A stretch of DNA of 64,000 bases from the NCBI GenBank assembly GCA_018105865.1, contig CM030835.1:2280816-2344815 (forward strand), read 5' to 3'. Under the pieces are notes generated by a model, which ran no database searches, was not told the DNA's origin, and saw nothing but the letters and a program-made list of their open reading frames with translations. Each line of letters begins with the position of its first letter. Within the stretch, counting starts at the first letter, position 1. The DNA comes from Metaphire vulgaris. Taxonomy: Eukaryota; Annelida; Clitellata; Crassiclitellata; Megascolecidae. The position numbers and the translations under genes are program-made. Below are positions 25,709 to 38,581 of this stretch, in pieces.

Positions 25709-26512
25709 CACGATCCTCTTTTAAAAAGTCCTTTTAGAAATAAATAAACCAGCAGAGGCATCTGGATGATCTGGTTGAGCTGAAACAGGAATTTCACAGC
25801 TGTTGGTGAGATCCACTGTTCGCTGCGTTCGAGACGACTTCTATAGCGCGTCGTTCGTAGCTGTCGATTTTATTGAGTTCCTCGTTCTTTAGAAATCGCG
25901 TCTACCAGTGCTACGAATGCAATCACTTGTTCTGCTGATCGCCTGCGAAGTAGTAAGGCCGGCCAATCAGGTTTTTCGCAAGGTCTTTGATGTCTCAAAT
26001 CAATCGGAATTGGAATGCGGCGATATCAAAGGATGATGCTCATCTTTTCCGTATAACGAACGAGGCGTAATAGAGAATAAAGCCAGGCCGTTCGCCAGCA
26101 TTGGGCAGCACCACATGCATGTCTGTGAAGAGTCCATGCCCAATACATCTGCGTATGAACCCCCCCCCCAACCACCCCCACAGACCCGTAGGCCCCTATA
26201 TAGATTTTCCTAAGAGGCATCTGTTTTTATCACGGCTGATATATAGACAAAGCTGTGTCGTCAAAGAGAAATTGACGCGGCAAAAATCTCTACAGTGTAA
26301 AATGCCGTTACAGTCGGGCGTTCATGCATCGGTGTATTCCAAGACATCTCTGTCTCTGTCTCTGTCCCTGTCTCTGTCTCTGTCTCTCCCTCGTTCTCTC
26401 TCTCTCTCCATCGTAGCTTTAACGCCTGTCGAATATGTGTCGTGTATTTTCTACGGGCTGTAGAAAATGCACTAGAGTCGCGCAGTAGAATCGCGCATTT
26501 TTCTAGCACCAG

Positions 26513-26676
26513 CAGTGGCCTAGCCACGGGGGGGGTGTTGGGGGTTAAAACCCCCCTTGGACGGCGGGAAAAAATTTTTTTTTGATGTATTTCCATGCAA
26601 TTTTTATTTTTTCAGGCGATTTTTGGCGATTTTTGGGGTTTCAACCCCCCTTCCGGAAATCCTGGCTACGCCACTG
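26513..26676. mobile_element. hAT-like element, exact 8-bp duplication
   Basis: It starts CAGTGGCCTAGCCACGG and ends CTGGCTACGCCACTG, flanked on both sides by AGCACCAG. Confidence 0.85.
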
Positions 26677-27122
26677 AGCACCAGAAACGTTTTCCTGTCG
26701 TTAACTGAATCCGTTGTTATTGCCTGACACTCGAATTTCGCGAAAGTACAAGCATAGATGCCTATAAGGTGACAGTAAAGACTAATTTTCCAAGCACATC
26801 TGCATGGCATACGCTGTTGTTGAGCGTTGCAACATCTACTGTAGGAGACCTGCAATTTGATCGACGACTGTTTCCGTGACAGATGTCACATGAAAGCCAC
26901 CAGAAAAACACTTTCAATGTAAAAAAAAACACAAACACACTTTCTATATACAGGAGCTTGCAAGATGGGAGAGGATCATACACTGTATTTCAAGATTTAT
27001 GTTACTCATTCGAATTATTGTGGACATTTTTGTACTGATGACCAATTTTAGACGCCTATTCAATAGGCCTAGGGTTAGGGTAGGACATAGACAAAGCAAA
27101 CACTGTGTAGATTAGTTATATT

Positions 27123-27399
27123 CAGTGGCGTAGCCAAGACGGGAATGGGGGTTAAAACCCCCTGGCCGTTCGCAGTGTAGGGAATGGGGAGTTTCTAGGG
27201 TTAAACTCCCTTTGCCGACCAAACTTTTTTTATTGCGATCACTATTTTCTTGCTTGTCAATGATTTTCCGTGTTGCTGAGTTGATTAATTCACGGGAATG
27301 ATTACCATACTAACGTGTTTTCTGGTTGTCAGAAGTTTCCGAAGTTGGGAATCATGGAAACCGTAACCGCCTTCGGGGAAAATCCTGGTTACGCCACTG
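27123..27399. mobile_element. hAT-like element close to exon 3
   Basis: It starts CAGTGGCGTAGCCAAG and ends CTGGTTACGCCACTG. Flanks match weakly (5 of 8). It ends only about 40 bases before the exon 3 acceptor, so the polypyrimidine tract of that acceptor is short and lies in post-insertion sequence. Confidence 0.7.
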
Positions 27400-27440
27400 G
27401 TTTTTATTTAATAATTACGACGATGCTTCTTATAATTTAG

Positions 27441-27631
27441 ACAGGCGACCGGTGGAAGAGATGGAAGAGGCCCTGTTGATTCTCGTTCGGTTGGCCGGGA
27501 ACTTCGAGTGCGTTCCTTCGCTGGTCGACGGTCTTTCCAGCTCGCTGCCCTCCATCTTCGCCGCCGTCGAAAAACACGACCACGCCAACCTCGACCGACT
27601 CATCTGCACGCTGCTCGAGCGAATCGTGAAG
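27441..27631 (+). CDS. Exon 3: armadillo-like helices
   Basis: The acceptor is tataatttag|ACAGGC (entry completes a codon from exon 2, phase 1) and the donor AATCGTGAAG|gtaggc (phase 0). It encodes 63 codons of amphipathic helix: 'MEEALLILVRLAGNFECVPS', then 'LSSSLPSIFAAVEKHDHANL' and 'RLICTLLERIVK'. The Leu/Ile spacing resembles armadillo/HEAT helices. It links smoothly to 'QTLRKLTTMCLETLTT' at the start of exon 4. Confidence 0.85.
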
Positions 27632-27994
27632 GTAGGCATAGGCCCCTACCCCTACCCCTACCCCTACCCCGTATCAATCTAAAATTTCTAAATAGCGGTC
27701 GCGACTGTGCATTTGTTAACTGATACATGCATTAGAGAATTGTCGTGTCAAGATATTACAGTGTCGCCTGCAAAAGTCTTGGAATGTGAAAGGATAGAAG
27801 AGGAAAGTCGCGTGACGCGGTGATCATTGATCGAATGTTTCGAAGTATATTAAGGCTTCGGCTGAGACAAGGTTTCAGATTTCTGGTGGCTGGTAATCTG
27901 GATTTGGACAACAAATGGAACCAATTTATATAGCAATTTATTTATTTATTTATTTGCAAGATAGCCTTTGGATAACATCCAGGATCGACTTGCT

Positions 27995-28063
<69 letters not shown>

Positions 28064-28851
28064 CGTGATTTAAAGTGATTTAGGAGGCTAAGTTAGCCTG
28101 TGTTTACTGTAGGACTATAGAAGCGTCAAGTCCGAGTCATTGCCCTTTAGTTTTTCGTAATCTTGTAAATATTGTCCTAATAGAATATGGATCGATCCAT
28201 AAACCTCTTGCTTTGGAAAAACGAAGTCGACCAAAGTTCCTGTAGAATTTTTGCGTAAAACAATTTTATAAGATTTCTGTCTTAGATGAAAGTGCAAGAA
28301 TACTAAACAAGTGTACACTTCTATAGCACCCGCTCTAATATCGAGAAGGGATAAATCGACGATAATCCAAATTCATCCGCAAAAATTTAGATCAGTTCCA
28401 GAGATCAGTTCCAGCGTGGAAGACCATTGTTTATAGCCATTTGCAGGCCGCGTTATCAGTTTTTGATCTTTTCACAGACGAGATCTAGCATGCACCTATA
28501 TGCGATCAGCATCTTCCGGTCACGTGCTGCCGATATAGAATAGATGTGGATGGCTATGCTTCCCGCTAACGCGAATACGTCGTTTTGGACAACATATTTG
28601 CGGTTGCCGCCGCCGATGTCTTTAAATGATCTACGGCATATAGGACTCCGCCCGCTGTGTTAGTAAATGAGTAGATTTCGACTATAATTATAGGCTTCAA
28701 TGGTTAATTATTATCGGCTGCAGAAGAAGAAGAAGAGCAACGCCAGATGTCGCCTGTCAGAATCGGAACCAACAAGAAATTAATTAGATCGATCGACGTT
28801 TCTGTCTAAACCGAGACTGAACAAAGACATAGGCCTGTTCATGCCCAGCAT

Positions 28852-28884
<33 letters not shown>

Positions 28885-29041
28885 CAGTAGCACTACACAC
28901 ACACACACACACACGCGCGGCATGGCGTATCATAATTAATGACTGCAGGTCCGTTTGCCTTATTTTAGCGACCGCGCCATTATGAAATTATTATCCGCGG
29001 ACAACGAACGAAACCAATTAATCGACGGACGATTAGGAACG

Positions 29042-29086
<45 letters not shown>

Positions 29087-29248
29087 CTTCAGACCGGCGT
29101 CCAGGCTCCTCGGGTCGTCTCCTGCCCAGCAGCAGCAGCAGCAGCAAGAGAGAACGCAATCTGACGTCATTATTCTTCCACTCGACGTAATTCTGACGTG
29201 GCCGTGACGACAGAACGACGCCGAACGCCTCTAGTTTATCATTTGATG

Positions 29249-29292
<44 letters not shown>

Positions 29293-29358
29293 GGCTTTCA
29301 TGCGAAAGACGATGTCTTACAATCTGCACAGAAAGAAGAAGGTGAAGAAGAAGAAGAA

Positions 29359-29404
<46 letters not shown>

Positions 29405-29411
29405 GTGGTGG

Positions 29412-29445
<34 letters not shown>

Positions 29446-29991
29446 AAAGGAGGAGGAGGAGGAGACGAAGATAGAGAGATTACGGTATAGCATACGAAGT
29501 TATGTACCGGTAATCTGAGAGTTTAGGTCCAATCGGAATAGTATATTCCTCGTTAGAAATAAAAGCAGTCGCGCGTTGAATTTTCTCATTAGATTCGGAT
29601 ACGTTCACCTGCGACTTAAAACAAATTCAATTCCAACTCGCACATAATCAATGGCCACCGACCGACCGAGCCAACCGGCGACTTTCTTTATTTGCCTTTC
29701 TTTGTCCGGCGCTGTCCGCCCCCTGGAAAGTGTGAACCTATTTTCCTCTGCGTCCCAAAAATTTAAAAAAATGTACAGAATCTCGTGAAAAACACTTCTT
29801 CGGCAGCCAAGGGGGTTTGACTCCCCCAAATCCCCCTTGGATACACCACTGGCAGAAATTGACAACTTTTCGAATTTATTTGAAGCATAAAACTTAATTA
29901 ACTACTGAGCTTCGGGCGGATTTATTTTCATTATTAGACCTGCCAAGCAGAACTGGAGTGTGGGGTTCACAGAAGTTGGTCGCTGGTTCAG
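27632..29991. other. Intron 3, simple repeats
   Basis: It holds a CCCTAC run at the donor (27643-27670), an AAT run (27998-28058) followed by the inverse dispersed flank 'GGAGGCTAAGTTAGCCTG', CAG runs (28850-28885), (CA)n at 28897-28914, a GA run (29046-29084), a TGC run (29250-29291) and a GAT run (29360-29445). No exon is supported. Confidence 0.6.
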
Positions 29992-31055
29992 CAAACGCTG
30001 AGAAAGCTGACGACAATGTGCCTCGAAACGTTGACGACCACCTCCTCCTTCACCTCCTCTAACTCCTCCTCCTCCGCCTCCTCCTCTTCCCCCTCCTACT
30101 CTCCCCTATTCTCCCCGAACACGTGTTTCACATCGCTGGCGGTCATCAACCGTATCATCGACGTGTGCATCTGGAATCAGGTCTTCTACGAAGCTCCCCA
30201 TCATCATCATCATCATCATCACCGCAACGGCAGCGAAGACGACGCCGCGGTGACCGCCGCCGCCGCCTCGAAGAAGACCGAAGACGGGCCGCCGGCGAGC
30301 AAGAGACCGGCGGGGGCGGCGAGCGAGTTCTTCCAGAGCGGCGGCGGTGGCTCGTGTCGCTGCAAGACCAACGTCGTCGTCGTCGACGCCGACAGTCGCG
30401 AGTCGCTCGAGAGAGCGGCCCACGCCAACATCGACCGGATCATTCAGAACAGCGCCCGGTTGGATCATCATCACCACCACCACCACCACAGCAGCAGCAG
30501 CAGCAGCGGCAGCAGTCCGCGCTTCAGGACGAACTCGTGGCGCGTCCGATCGCCGGCGTCCATGCCGCCGCCTCCCTTCAGGCACCGCGAGAGCCAGCGC
30601 AGTCTGATCTCGTCGTCGATCAGAGAAGACCACGGTCTGTCTTCGGTGGGGACGTCGACGCCGAGCCGTTCCACGACGGACCCGCAGCGACGATGGCAGG
30701 ACAACAGGATCAGGTTCCGTCATCTTCAGCAGCAGCAGCAGCAGCACTGGCACCATCGTCGTCGTCGTCATCATCATCAGCTGCAGCAGCTCTCGACGCC
30801 ATCATGGATACGGATCCTTCGGTGATGCTGCGGATGCTGCACGATTCGATCGGAAAGCACAAACGGACGATGGGAACGCGCTACAGGTGCGTCCCGAGTG
30901 TGCGCCGTCGGCAGTGCACGCACCACTGCCTGCTCATCCTCAGCGCTCGGATATTCACGGTCATCTGCCACAAGACCAGCGCTCAGAACGAAGTGATCAA
31001 CAACTCCAACCACCTCAAGATCCTCGTCGACGCTCTCGATCCTAATCACGATCCC
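29992..31055 (+). CDS. Exon 4: armadillo-like region with His/Ser/Ala/Gly tracts (one frame break)
   Basis: The acceptor is cgctggttcag|CAAACG (phase 0) and the donor CACGATCCC|gtgagt (phase 0). It begins with helix 'QTLRKLTTMCLETLTTT', a Ser tract, then 'CFTSLAVINRIIDVCIWNQ', poly-His, Ala and Gly tracts, 'RESLERAAHANIDRIIQNSA', a second poly-His, and a basic Ser-rich stretch. Across a CAG run (30726-30746) coding switches to another frame, which gives 'SVMLRMLHDSIGKHKRT', 'QCTHHCLLILSARIFTVICH' and 'NSNHLKILVDALDPNHDP'. The last part is strongly armadillo-like and runs in phase into exon 5. The inserts are probably disordered loops. The acceptor lacks a good polypyrimidine tract. Confidence 0.8.
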
Positions 31056-31084
31056 GTGAGTTATCCTATGTCATCGTCTTCGTA

Positions 31085-31567
<483 letters not shown>

Positions 31568-32138
31568 GGGTAATCAGAGTGTTTTAGTAGTGCCCCTGTG
31601 CTGTGTGAGATGATCCATTTTCATGGCGATAATTTATATTTTACTGGTCGCGTCTGATAAATTCGCTATATTTTAGATAAATTGAAGGAGCAAATAAGGC
31701 GAAATTACTGCTGCAAAACTGTGCACACCTAGCGGCAAGTGAGAGTAATTATTTCCCGAAGAGGAATTTTCAGACGCTGTCACGCCACCCTTAAGGTGTC
31801 GTCAATAAATTCTTAGTATAGTTGCGACGTCAAACTTGGTCTCGTTAAAGTCTTTTATAGACACCGTTATAAAGAAATTTCAGTCTTAAATAAATTCGCC
31901 CCAACCTAATTGGCCATTGACAGTGACAATAATTATTATTAACTGTGTGCCCCATCTGCAGCGTATGTACAAACAAGCACCTAGGTAGTCTTAAAACAGC
32001 AATTAATACTGCATGTTTCTAATTGACGTGTCATGTAATGCCTATTTCTAGCCTTAAAAATTAACACTAGAACTAAGAAAACTTCATTGAAGGGAAACAA
32101 TGAGTATATTCGTAGGACATGCACTGTTTGTCAAGAGC

Positions 32139-32141
<3 letters not shown>

Positions 32142-32187
<46 letters not shown>

Positions 32188-32240
32188 AATTCAGTGGTTT
32201 TCACACAGGCTTACTTAGCCTCCTAAACCACTTAAAATCA

Positions 32241-32302
<62 letters not shown>
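32142..32302. repeat. (TA)n, dispersed flank and (ATT)n
   Basis: A TA run (32143-32184) is followed by 'CAGTGGTTTTCACACAGG', 'CTTAGCCTCCTAAACCACTT' and an ATT run (32243-32302). The same flank plus ATT occurs at 31369. Confidence 0.85.
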
Positions 32303-32303
<1 letters not shown>

Positions 32304-32451
32304 ATACAAACAATCTTTGAAAAATTTTCGATCTGTACTAATTGATTGTCTTTATTCTTGAACGTCCATTGCAACTTATATAACAAAGTTTTAAAGTAGA
32401 CTAATAGTAAATAGCACGGTTTTTTTTCTCTCTCTCTCCCTCCCTCGACAG

Positions 32452-32698
32452 CATCTCCTGTGTCTCCTGCTTCAAGCACTTTCGTGCATCGCGATGAATC
32501 CAGCCAATCACGAAGCCTTACAAGACGCCGACATGCCCGACACGCTGATGCAGCTGCTACTTCCGTCGGACGAGTGGTACTACGTCAACCACAGTACCAA
32601 GTACGCCCGGTACGTCAAGTACCACGCAGCGCGAATACTTGTCTACATGGGTCTGTTCCAAAGACTTGGCGGTCGAGTGGATTTGTTCGATATGAGAC
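32452..32698 (+). CDS. Exon 5: armadillo-like region
   Basis: The acceptor is ccctcgacag|CATCTC after a good pyrimidine tract, and the donor TATGAGAC|gtgagt (phase 1). It encodes 'HLLCLLLQALSCIAMNPANH', 'PDTLMQLLLPSDEWYYVNHS', 'TKYARYVKYHAARILVYMGL' and 'GRVDLFDMR'. The helical repeats with conserved Asn-Pro and Tyr/His positions look like a slow-evolving core and are among the best-conserved-looking segments of the N-terminal half. No frame break. Confidence 0.9.
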
Positions 32699-32970
32699 GT
32701 GAGTAGTTTCTGCTGCACGGAAATTTCATTAACGCTTTACCGTCATCTTACTTGTGGAATTGTCTATTATAATAGAAGTTAATTTTACAAAAAAATGAGT
32801 GTCGACATAAAGTTGAGCTTTCATTGCTTAGCTTTGTTCTCCTTTTTATTTCGATGGCATGCATTCTGTCAATATTTTGTCTAAGTCGTATAACCAGAAT
32901 TCTAACGTTTCGTTCTTTCTAGAAAATGGCTTAAACAAAGCATTTTAATTGATGGACTTATCATCCAAAG

Positions 32971-33304
32971 CAGTGGTTCTCAAACTGGGGTCCGCGGTTC
33001 CCTAGCGGACCGCCGAGTGCTTTCAGGAGGGGCCCCGGGGGACCGTGAAGGGACTACTTTCTCAAGATATCTCACCAACACCTCAGAACACAAAACACAC
33101 GGATGGTCCTAAGAGTTCTCATTACATTTGAATATAAAGTTGGTGATTAAGAGTTGCAATATTCTGATTAAATCAGCCTAATTGATAGACAAAACAGGTT
33201 GCCTATATCTATATGTTGGTTGAAGTTAATTCAAATTTTACAAGGTCCGCGAATCATCACAAGAAATTCTAACGAACAGCGCGATGGAAGTTCGAGAACC
33301 ATTC
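32971..33304. mobile_element. hAT-like element, CAGTGGTTCTCAAAC ends
   Basis: It starts with the widespread animal hAT terminus CAGTGGTTCTCAAACTGGGG and ends GTTCGAGAACCATTC. Flanks ATCCAAAG and ATATAAAG match at 6 of 8 positions. It lies in intron 5. Confidence 0.7.
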
Positions 33305-33419
33305 ATATAAAGCAAACATATTTTTGTGCAATTTCATTTCAGTTTTGGACCAACAACGATATTATAACCAAATCCGCAATGAATGATTTTTTCCTCTCTC
33401 TCTTTCTCTCTTTGTCTAG

Positions 33420-33568
33420 CATTTAATAATACAACGCAAAGCAAAGTGCACGAAAATGCAGAAGACGTATTTATTGACCAGATGGCGATGGGCCATTTGC
33501 TGTGGAAAGATTCCGAGGGAAAGATATTGGCCGGGTCTCTGGAAGGACTTATACTCGAACTGATACAG
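33420..33568 (+). CDS. Exon 6: armadillo-like region
   Basis: The acceptor is tttgtctag|CATTTA; its first two bases complete a Pro codon from exon 5. The donor is CTGATACAG|gttagt (phase 0). It encodes 'HENAEDVFIDQMAMGHLLWK' and 'AGSLEGLILELIQ'. It continues helically into 'QVERELRG' of exon 7. Confidence 0.9.
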
Positions 33569-33767
33569 GTTAGTATTTTAAGCCAAAGCTTATTAGCCAA
33601 CGTAAACCAATAGGCTGATCAGTGATCATTAGTGTTTCATAGCGATAGTTCTAATACTCGAAGATGACACATCAAGTCATCCATTGTAAATCACAGCATA
33701 TCCAGAGACCATGGTCAGAGTGGAAAACAGCGAGACACATTGTATGAAGGGAAAGTCAACTGGAAGA

Positions 33768-33770
33768 GAT

Positions 33771-33853
<83 letters not shown>

Positions 33854-33962
33854 TTAATAATAATAATAATAATAAAGTGCGAAATTTAGTTCAAACATTT
33901 TCCTTAGAAGTTTGCATTTAGATGATGATGATGATGATGACTGTTGATGATGATGAGATTCT

Positions 33963-33993
<31 letters not shown>

Positions 33994-34075
33994 GATGATG
34001 ATGATGATAATAATAATAATAATAACAATAATAACAATAATAACAATAATAACAATAATAATAACACTATTGTCC
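33768..34075. repeat. (AAT)n and (GAT)n microsatellites
   Basis: AAT runs (33770-33875) are followed by GAT runs and then AAT/AAC steps (33915-34065), in intron 6. Confidence 0.9.
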
Positions 34076-34894
34076 AGATTAGCGAGCCTTACTATTAGAC
34101 CTACCGTTTAAATTAAGTTCTAAACTGTTCCTGCTCGTCCCATCGGTCTTCGAGTGAAGCCCCCTCCTATCATACTGCCCTCCTCTTCATCGTCACCATT
34201 CTATAATTACATGTATTATTACCCTAAGCTTCTTTTCTGCCTACAGTTTTCTTCTCAGTTAAGATAAAAGCTCGCGCGATTTTTCCTGGATACGATTTAC
34301 TGCAGTAAGAACTATTTTTATCGCATATGGTATGGGTATGGCCACTTAATGGCGGCCAGGCTGGAATTTGCTTACTTCGCTGCATGATACTTGCATGTTC
34401 CACATGCAGCACGACATGTGTAATATTGCAAGACCTTCTGGATGACAAATAATTCGCTCTTTTTCTTGTATTTTATTAGCTGTGTGTGTGTGTATTACTT
34501 AATTTTCTTTGTCATATTGGCCGTTTCGCAGTTATTTATTATATTGAGTCCCGGTGACATTATCAGAAGCAAGACTTTTACTTTTAAGAATGTCATTGCA
34601 ATTTATGATTGATCATTTGATTTATTGAGATGACATAAAACTTAAGTCGATCACGCTTAGGACTAGAATTAATTTAATACTATTTCCGGTTCCGTTTTGT
34701 CAACACATCTTGGTCCGCAGCTCTGCTCAGGTGACCGACGAGAAAATTATCAGTACAACAAATGCCATAGGAATGAATACGTTTCTAAGCAAGTTTCGTG
34801 AGGATATTTTCGTCCCCTTCCGGTCACCAGGAAGTGAACACGGAAACTCGATACCGTACAATGGAGTCAATTCTTGGAACCGGACTCGCATCCA

Positions 34895-35128
34895 CCGGTG
34901 ACCGGACAAAATGTCCGCGGACAAAATGTCATGGGGACAGAATGTCAAAATGTCACGGACAAAATGTCACGGTTTAGGGTTAGGGTTAGGGTTAGATTTA
35001 GGGTTAGGGTTGGGATTACATTTTGTCCTCGGACATTTTGTCCTATAAGGGTTAGGGTTAAGGTTAGGGTTGGGGTTAGGGTTAGAGTTAGGGTTACATT
35101 TTGTCCTCGGACATTTTGTTCTATACAG
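34895..35128. repeat. Palindromic GACAAAATGTC unit with (TTAGGG)n core
   Basis: 'GGACAAAATGTCCGCGGAC' words on the left and 'CTCGGACATTTTGTCC' words on the right (35031-35043, 35105-35120) surround two blocks of GGGTTAGGGTTAGGG. It sits in intron 6 and ends about 90 bases before the exon 7 acceptor. It is the same family as 204-362. Confidence 0.85.
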
Positions 35129-35218
35129 TGCACCCATCATGCACTTGGTGCGATCCATTTTAAACTATAGACTCGCCGTAGAGAGTATGTCCTATCCGAT
35201 GTGCTCTTTCTTTTGCAG

Positions 35219-37547
35219 CAGGTCGAGAGAGAACTGAGAGGAGGAGGAGGAGGAGGAGGAGGAGGAGTAGACGGCGACAGTCGCTCTCTGTCGACCGAAG
35301 CGATACACCGTATCAGTCACCTCGTCCTTCCTCTGAAACGACACAGCAGCGGCGATTCGAGCAGGAGCTGTTCGGACGAACCGTTCGCCTCCAACCGCGC
35401 GGAGGATCCGATCGACGTCGCCGCCGCCGCGTCGAGCAGCGACTCTTCCGCCTCCTCCGCCTCCTCCGCCTCCTCCGCCTCCGCCTCCTCCTCTTTCCGC
35501 GAATACTTCTTCCGTGCCATGCCGTTGGTCGTTCATCCGATCATCGTTCTCCGTCTTCTCTGTCACAAGATGTTCGGAAACATGCTGCGACGAAAGACCC
35601 AGAGACGACAACCGTCGCCGCCCGACCGTAACGCCCTCACCCCACCCCCGGTGCTAGAGTCCGAACTCTGTCCCACCTGGCAACAGCAGCAGCAGCAGCA
35701 GCAGCACCAGCACCAGCAGCAGCAGGACGCCGTCACGATCTCCTGCGACGGCAAGTCGGCGACTTACTCGAAGGGTTTCCGCACCAACAGAACGCCGCCG
35801 TCGCCGCCGTCGTCGTCGCTCAGAAGCAGCGATCAAACGGTGGAAGGACGCAACATCCTCCTCCTCCTCCTCTTCCTCCGCCTCCGGCTCCGGCGACGAG
35901 ACTGGAGGACAGCGGCGGCGGCGGTCCGGACGAGGAGCTGTTCCGTCTTCAGCAGCGTCGGCGGCGCGCCGGGTCGATGGACAAGCACCTGCTGCGCGTC
36001 GGGTCGGCAAAGAGACGGTCGATCAACGCGGCGATGAGCATCGCCATCCGGACGATCGGGAACAGCCTGATGCAGCCGGTCGAGTGCGGGTTCTCGCCGC
36101 CGCCGCCGCCGCCGCCGGGCGACTCTTCGACCTGCACCGCCGCCGGGTCGTCCGAGGTCGCCAAGAGGCGCGCCTTCTTTCGCTTTCCGAGCCTCCGGAA
36201 GAAGTCGAGGTCTCACGGACACCTGGCCCGTCTCGACGACTCCGCCGCCGCCGCCGACGCCATCCTCGGCGGCACCCGGGTCTCGTCGACGGTCAGCATA
36301 ACTACTACGACGACGACGGCGGCGACGAGGCCGGCCGAGGCGGAGATCATAGACTTCCAGAAGGAGCTGATCAATCTGCCGATCTTCGAGGTCGACATGC
36401 GCCTGACCGACGAAAGAGACTCGACGCCGCCGCCGCCGCCGACGACCGTCTCACGGTTCAGCTCCGTGCCCGAGCAGCTGGAGTTTCTGCACGTCGACAA
36501 GATCCCAGACCCTCCTCCTCCTCCTCCTCCTCCTCCGCCGAGGCTCAGCGCCATCGAACGAACCTCCCCCACGCAAATAATATCAATAACAGCAGCGGCG
36601 GCGGCGGCGGCAGCAAGTCACGTGATCTTCCAGATTCCAAAGTTCACGAATCGCCATCGAAAGAGAGTTCAGTCGCAGATGGAAAGCCGGCGATCCACAT
36701 CAGACGCATCTGCAATCGGTCGACGAAAACACCCTGTCCTTTTATCCCAGTGACGACGGCGGCGGCGGCGGTACGCTCAGTCACCGAGGCGGAGGGGGGA
36801 GGGGGAGGCGGAGGCGGAGGAGCGACGTCCTTTCCCGTCTCCTCGCCCCCTTCGCTGCCGCCGCCGCCGCCGTCGGAGGCGATCGTGTTCCACTTCGCCG
36901 CCGCCACTCCGTGCGAATCTCCCATCTACAACGGCGATCACGTGACTCTGGCGTTCGGAGACGACGACGGCGACGACGACGGCGACGACGACGCGAGGAG
37001 CAGACGACCGACGCCCGACTTCGACGGCGACGACGTCTGCTCGAAGCTGCTTCACATCGGCGGCGGCGCGTCGTCTGCCAGGGCGGCGACGGCGGTCGAC
37101 GCGGGACCGGACGGGGAACGCGAGGCCTCCGCCGCTGCCTCCTCCTCCTCGACGGAGCTCAGCCCTTCTCTGATGCCTCGACCGACGTCCCTGTGGAATC
37201 CGAGTCCTGACAGACAGCAGCAGCAGCAGCATGTTGACCGCTGCTCCGTCTCCTCCCCCCACTCGAACCTGTCTCTATCGCCGATGGCCTGTTGCAGCTC
37301 CGGGTCGTCGGAGCTCTTTCGCAGTCCGAATTTCTCTCTGGTTCTGCCGAGTCCAGGACCGGAAGTTCCGGTCCAGCATCGAGGCGTGATGGAGCTGGTC
37401 GAGGCGTGGGTCGGCGTCTGCAGCCTCGATTTGGACTGCTGCGTCACGATGAGAAAGGAGGCGAAGGACTTTCTATGCAAGATGGCGTCGCTTGGAACGG
37501 AATACAAAACGTGGAGTTTGCGGATTCAGGAGAAATTACGTTTGGAG
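35219..37547 (+). CDS. Exon 7: low-complexity linker and final armadillo-like helices (at least two frame breaks)
   Basis: The acceptor is ttttgcag|CAGGTC (phase 0); the donor GTTTGGAG|gttgca is weak (phase 0). The first frame gives 'STEAIHRISHLVLPLKRHSS', 'REYFFRAMPLVVHPIIVLRL', 'CHKMFGNMLRRKTQRRQPSP' and a Gln/His tract. Near a CTC run (35858-35880) coding moves to a second frame: 'DKHLLRVGSAKRRSINAAMS', 'EIIDFQKELINLPIFEVDMR', 'PEQLEFLHVDKIPDPPPPP'. Near a CAG/CGG run (36590-36615) it moves to a third, which ends 'GVMELVEAWVGVCSLDLDCC', 'TMRKEAKDFLCKMASLGTEY', 'SLRIQEKLRLE'. Between 36680 and 36790 a further frame also reads well ('ENTLSFYPSDDGGGGG'), so the true frame there is unresolved. 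The Pro-rich tracts could bind SH3-type partners; that is inference. Confidence 0.75.
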
Positions 37548-38417
37548 GTTGCACATAATTCTATATCAAATCAAGAATGAAAGAATGAAAGAAAGAATGA
37601 GAACAGAAAAAGAAAGACTGACTGACTGACTGGCTGACTGAATGAATAATTGACTGACTGACTGAAATGAATAAATGAATGCTGAACGAATGACTGAATG
37701 ACAGAATGATTGACTGACTGACTGACTGACTGACTGACTGACTGACTGACTGACTGAATGAATGAATGAATGAATGAATGTACAGTTTAAAGTGAGCAAG
37801 TGCGTTAATAGTTTTTCACTGTACGCCGAGGTTGCAAATATTAATCGCAAAAATTGCTAGACAAAATTAATTATAATATAATTTTATGATATTCTGAATT
37901 CTGAAGAGATGTCTTCGGTTTCCTCTTGAAAGTCTACGACTCTGTGGAGTCTTACGGTGTTACAGCAAGTCCCGAGGCAAACCGACACAAGTCCCCTTAC
38001 ACCGGCATACAGTGTATTTGCGAATAAGAGTAATGCTTCCTCTAGTCTCGTACAAGTCGTCTTAAGGGACATAAGCACAAAGCATGCAAAAACCCTTGCA
38101 CTTCATCGCTCGCGCCTTAAAAATAACTGCTATATCGAACTAATGACGAGGAGAAAATCTAGGGGAGTCGGCCCCTATAGATACTAAACACTCTGTCGAG
38201 TATGCACACACGCGGGTACTTTAATTCGCGCTTATACAGTAAGTTCTTTACAATCGCTTCATTTGGCTATTTTGACTGTCAGAAGCTGTAGCTACAGTTA
38301 ATTAAGACCATTTGCAAGAATTGAACAGAGGCTTTTCTTCGTCAAATGATCACGGTTACATTTTATTTCTACAATGCGATGATACTCTCTCTCTATGTCT
38401 CTGTCTGTCTGTCTATT

Positions 38418-38504
<87 letters not shown>

Positions 38505-38581
38505 CTATTTTGGGCAACTATTTTGCCTTTTGGGGGATATATTCCCGCAATATATCTCCTAATGGAGCCGTACCTTTACAG

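Noticed and set aside
27640..27672. CCCTAC run after exon 3 as a telomeric repeat
   Set aside because: The unit is CCCTAC rather than CCCTAA and lacks the palindromic flanks. Treated as a simple repeat.
37615..37780. Possible CRISPR-like or regulatory array of TGAC/TGAA repeats
   Set aside because: The units are four bases with no spacers; it is an ordinary tetranucleotide microsatellite in a eukaryotic intron.
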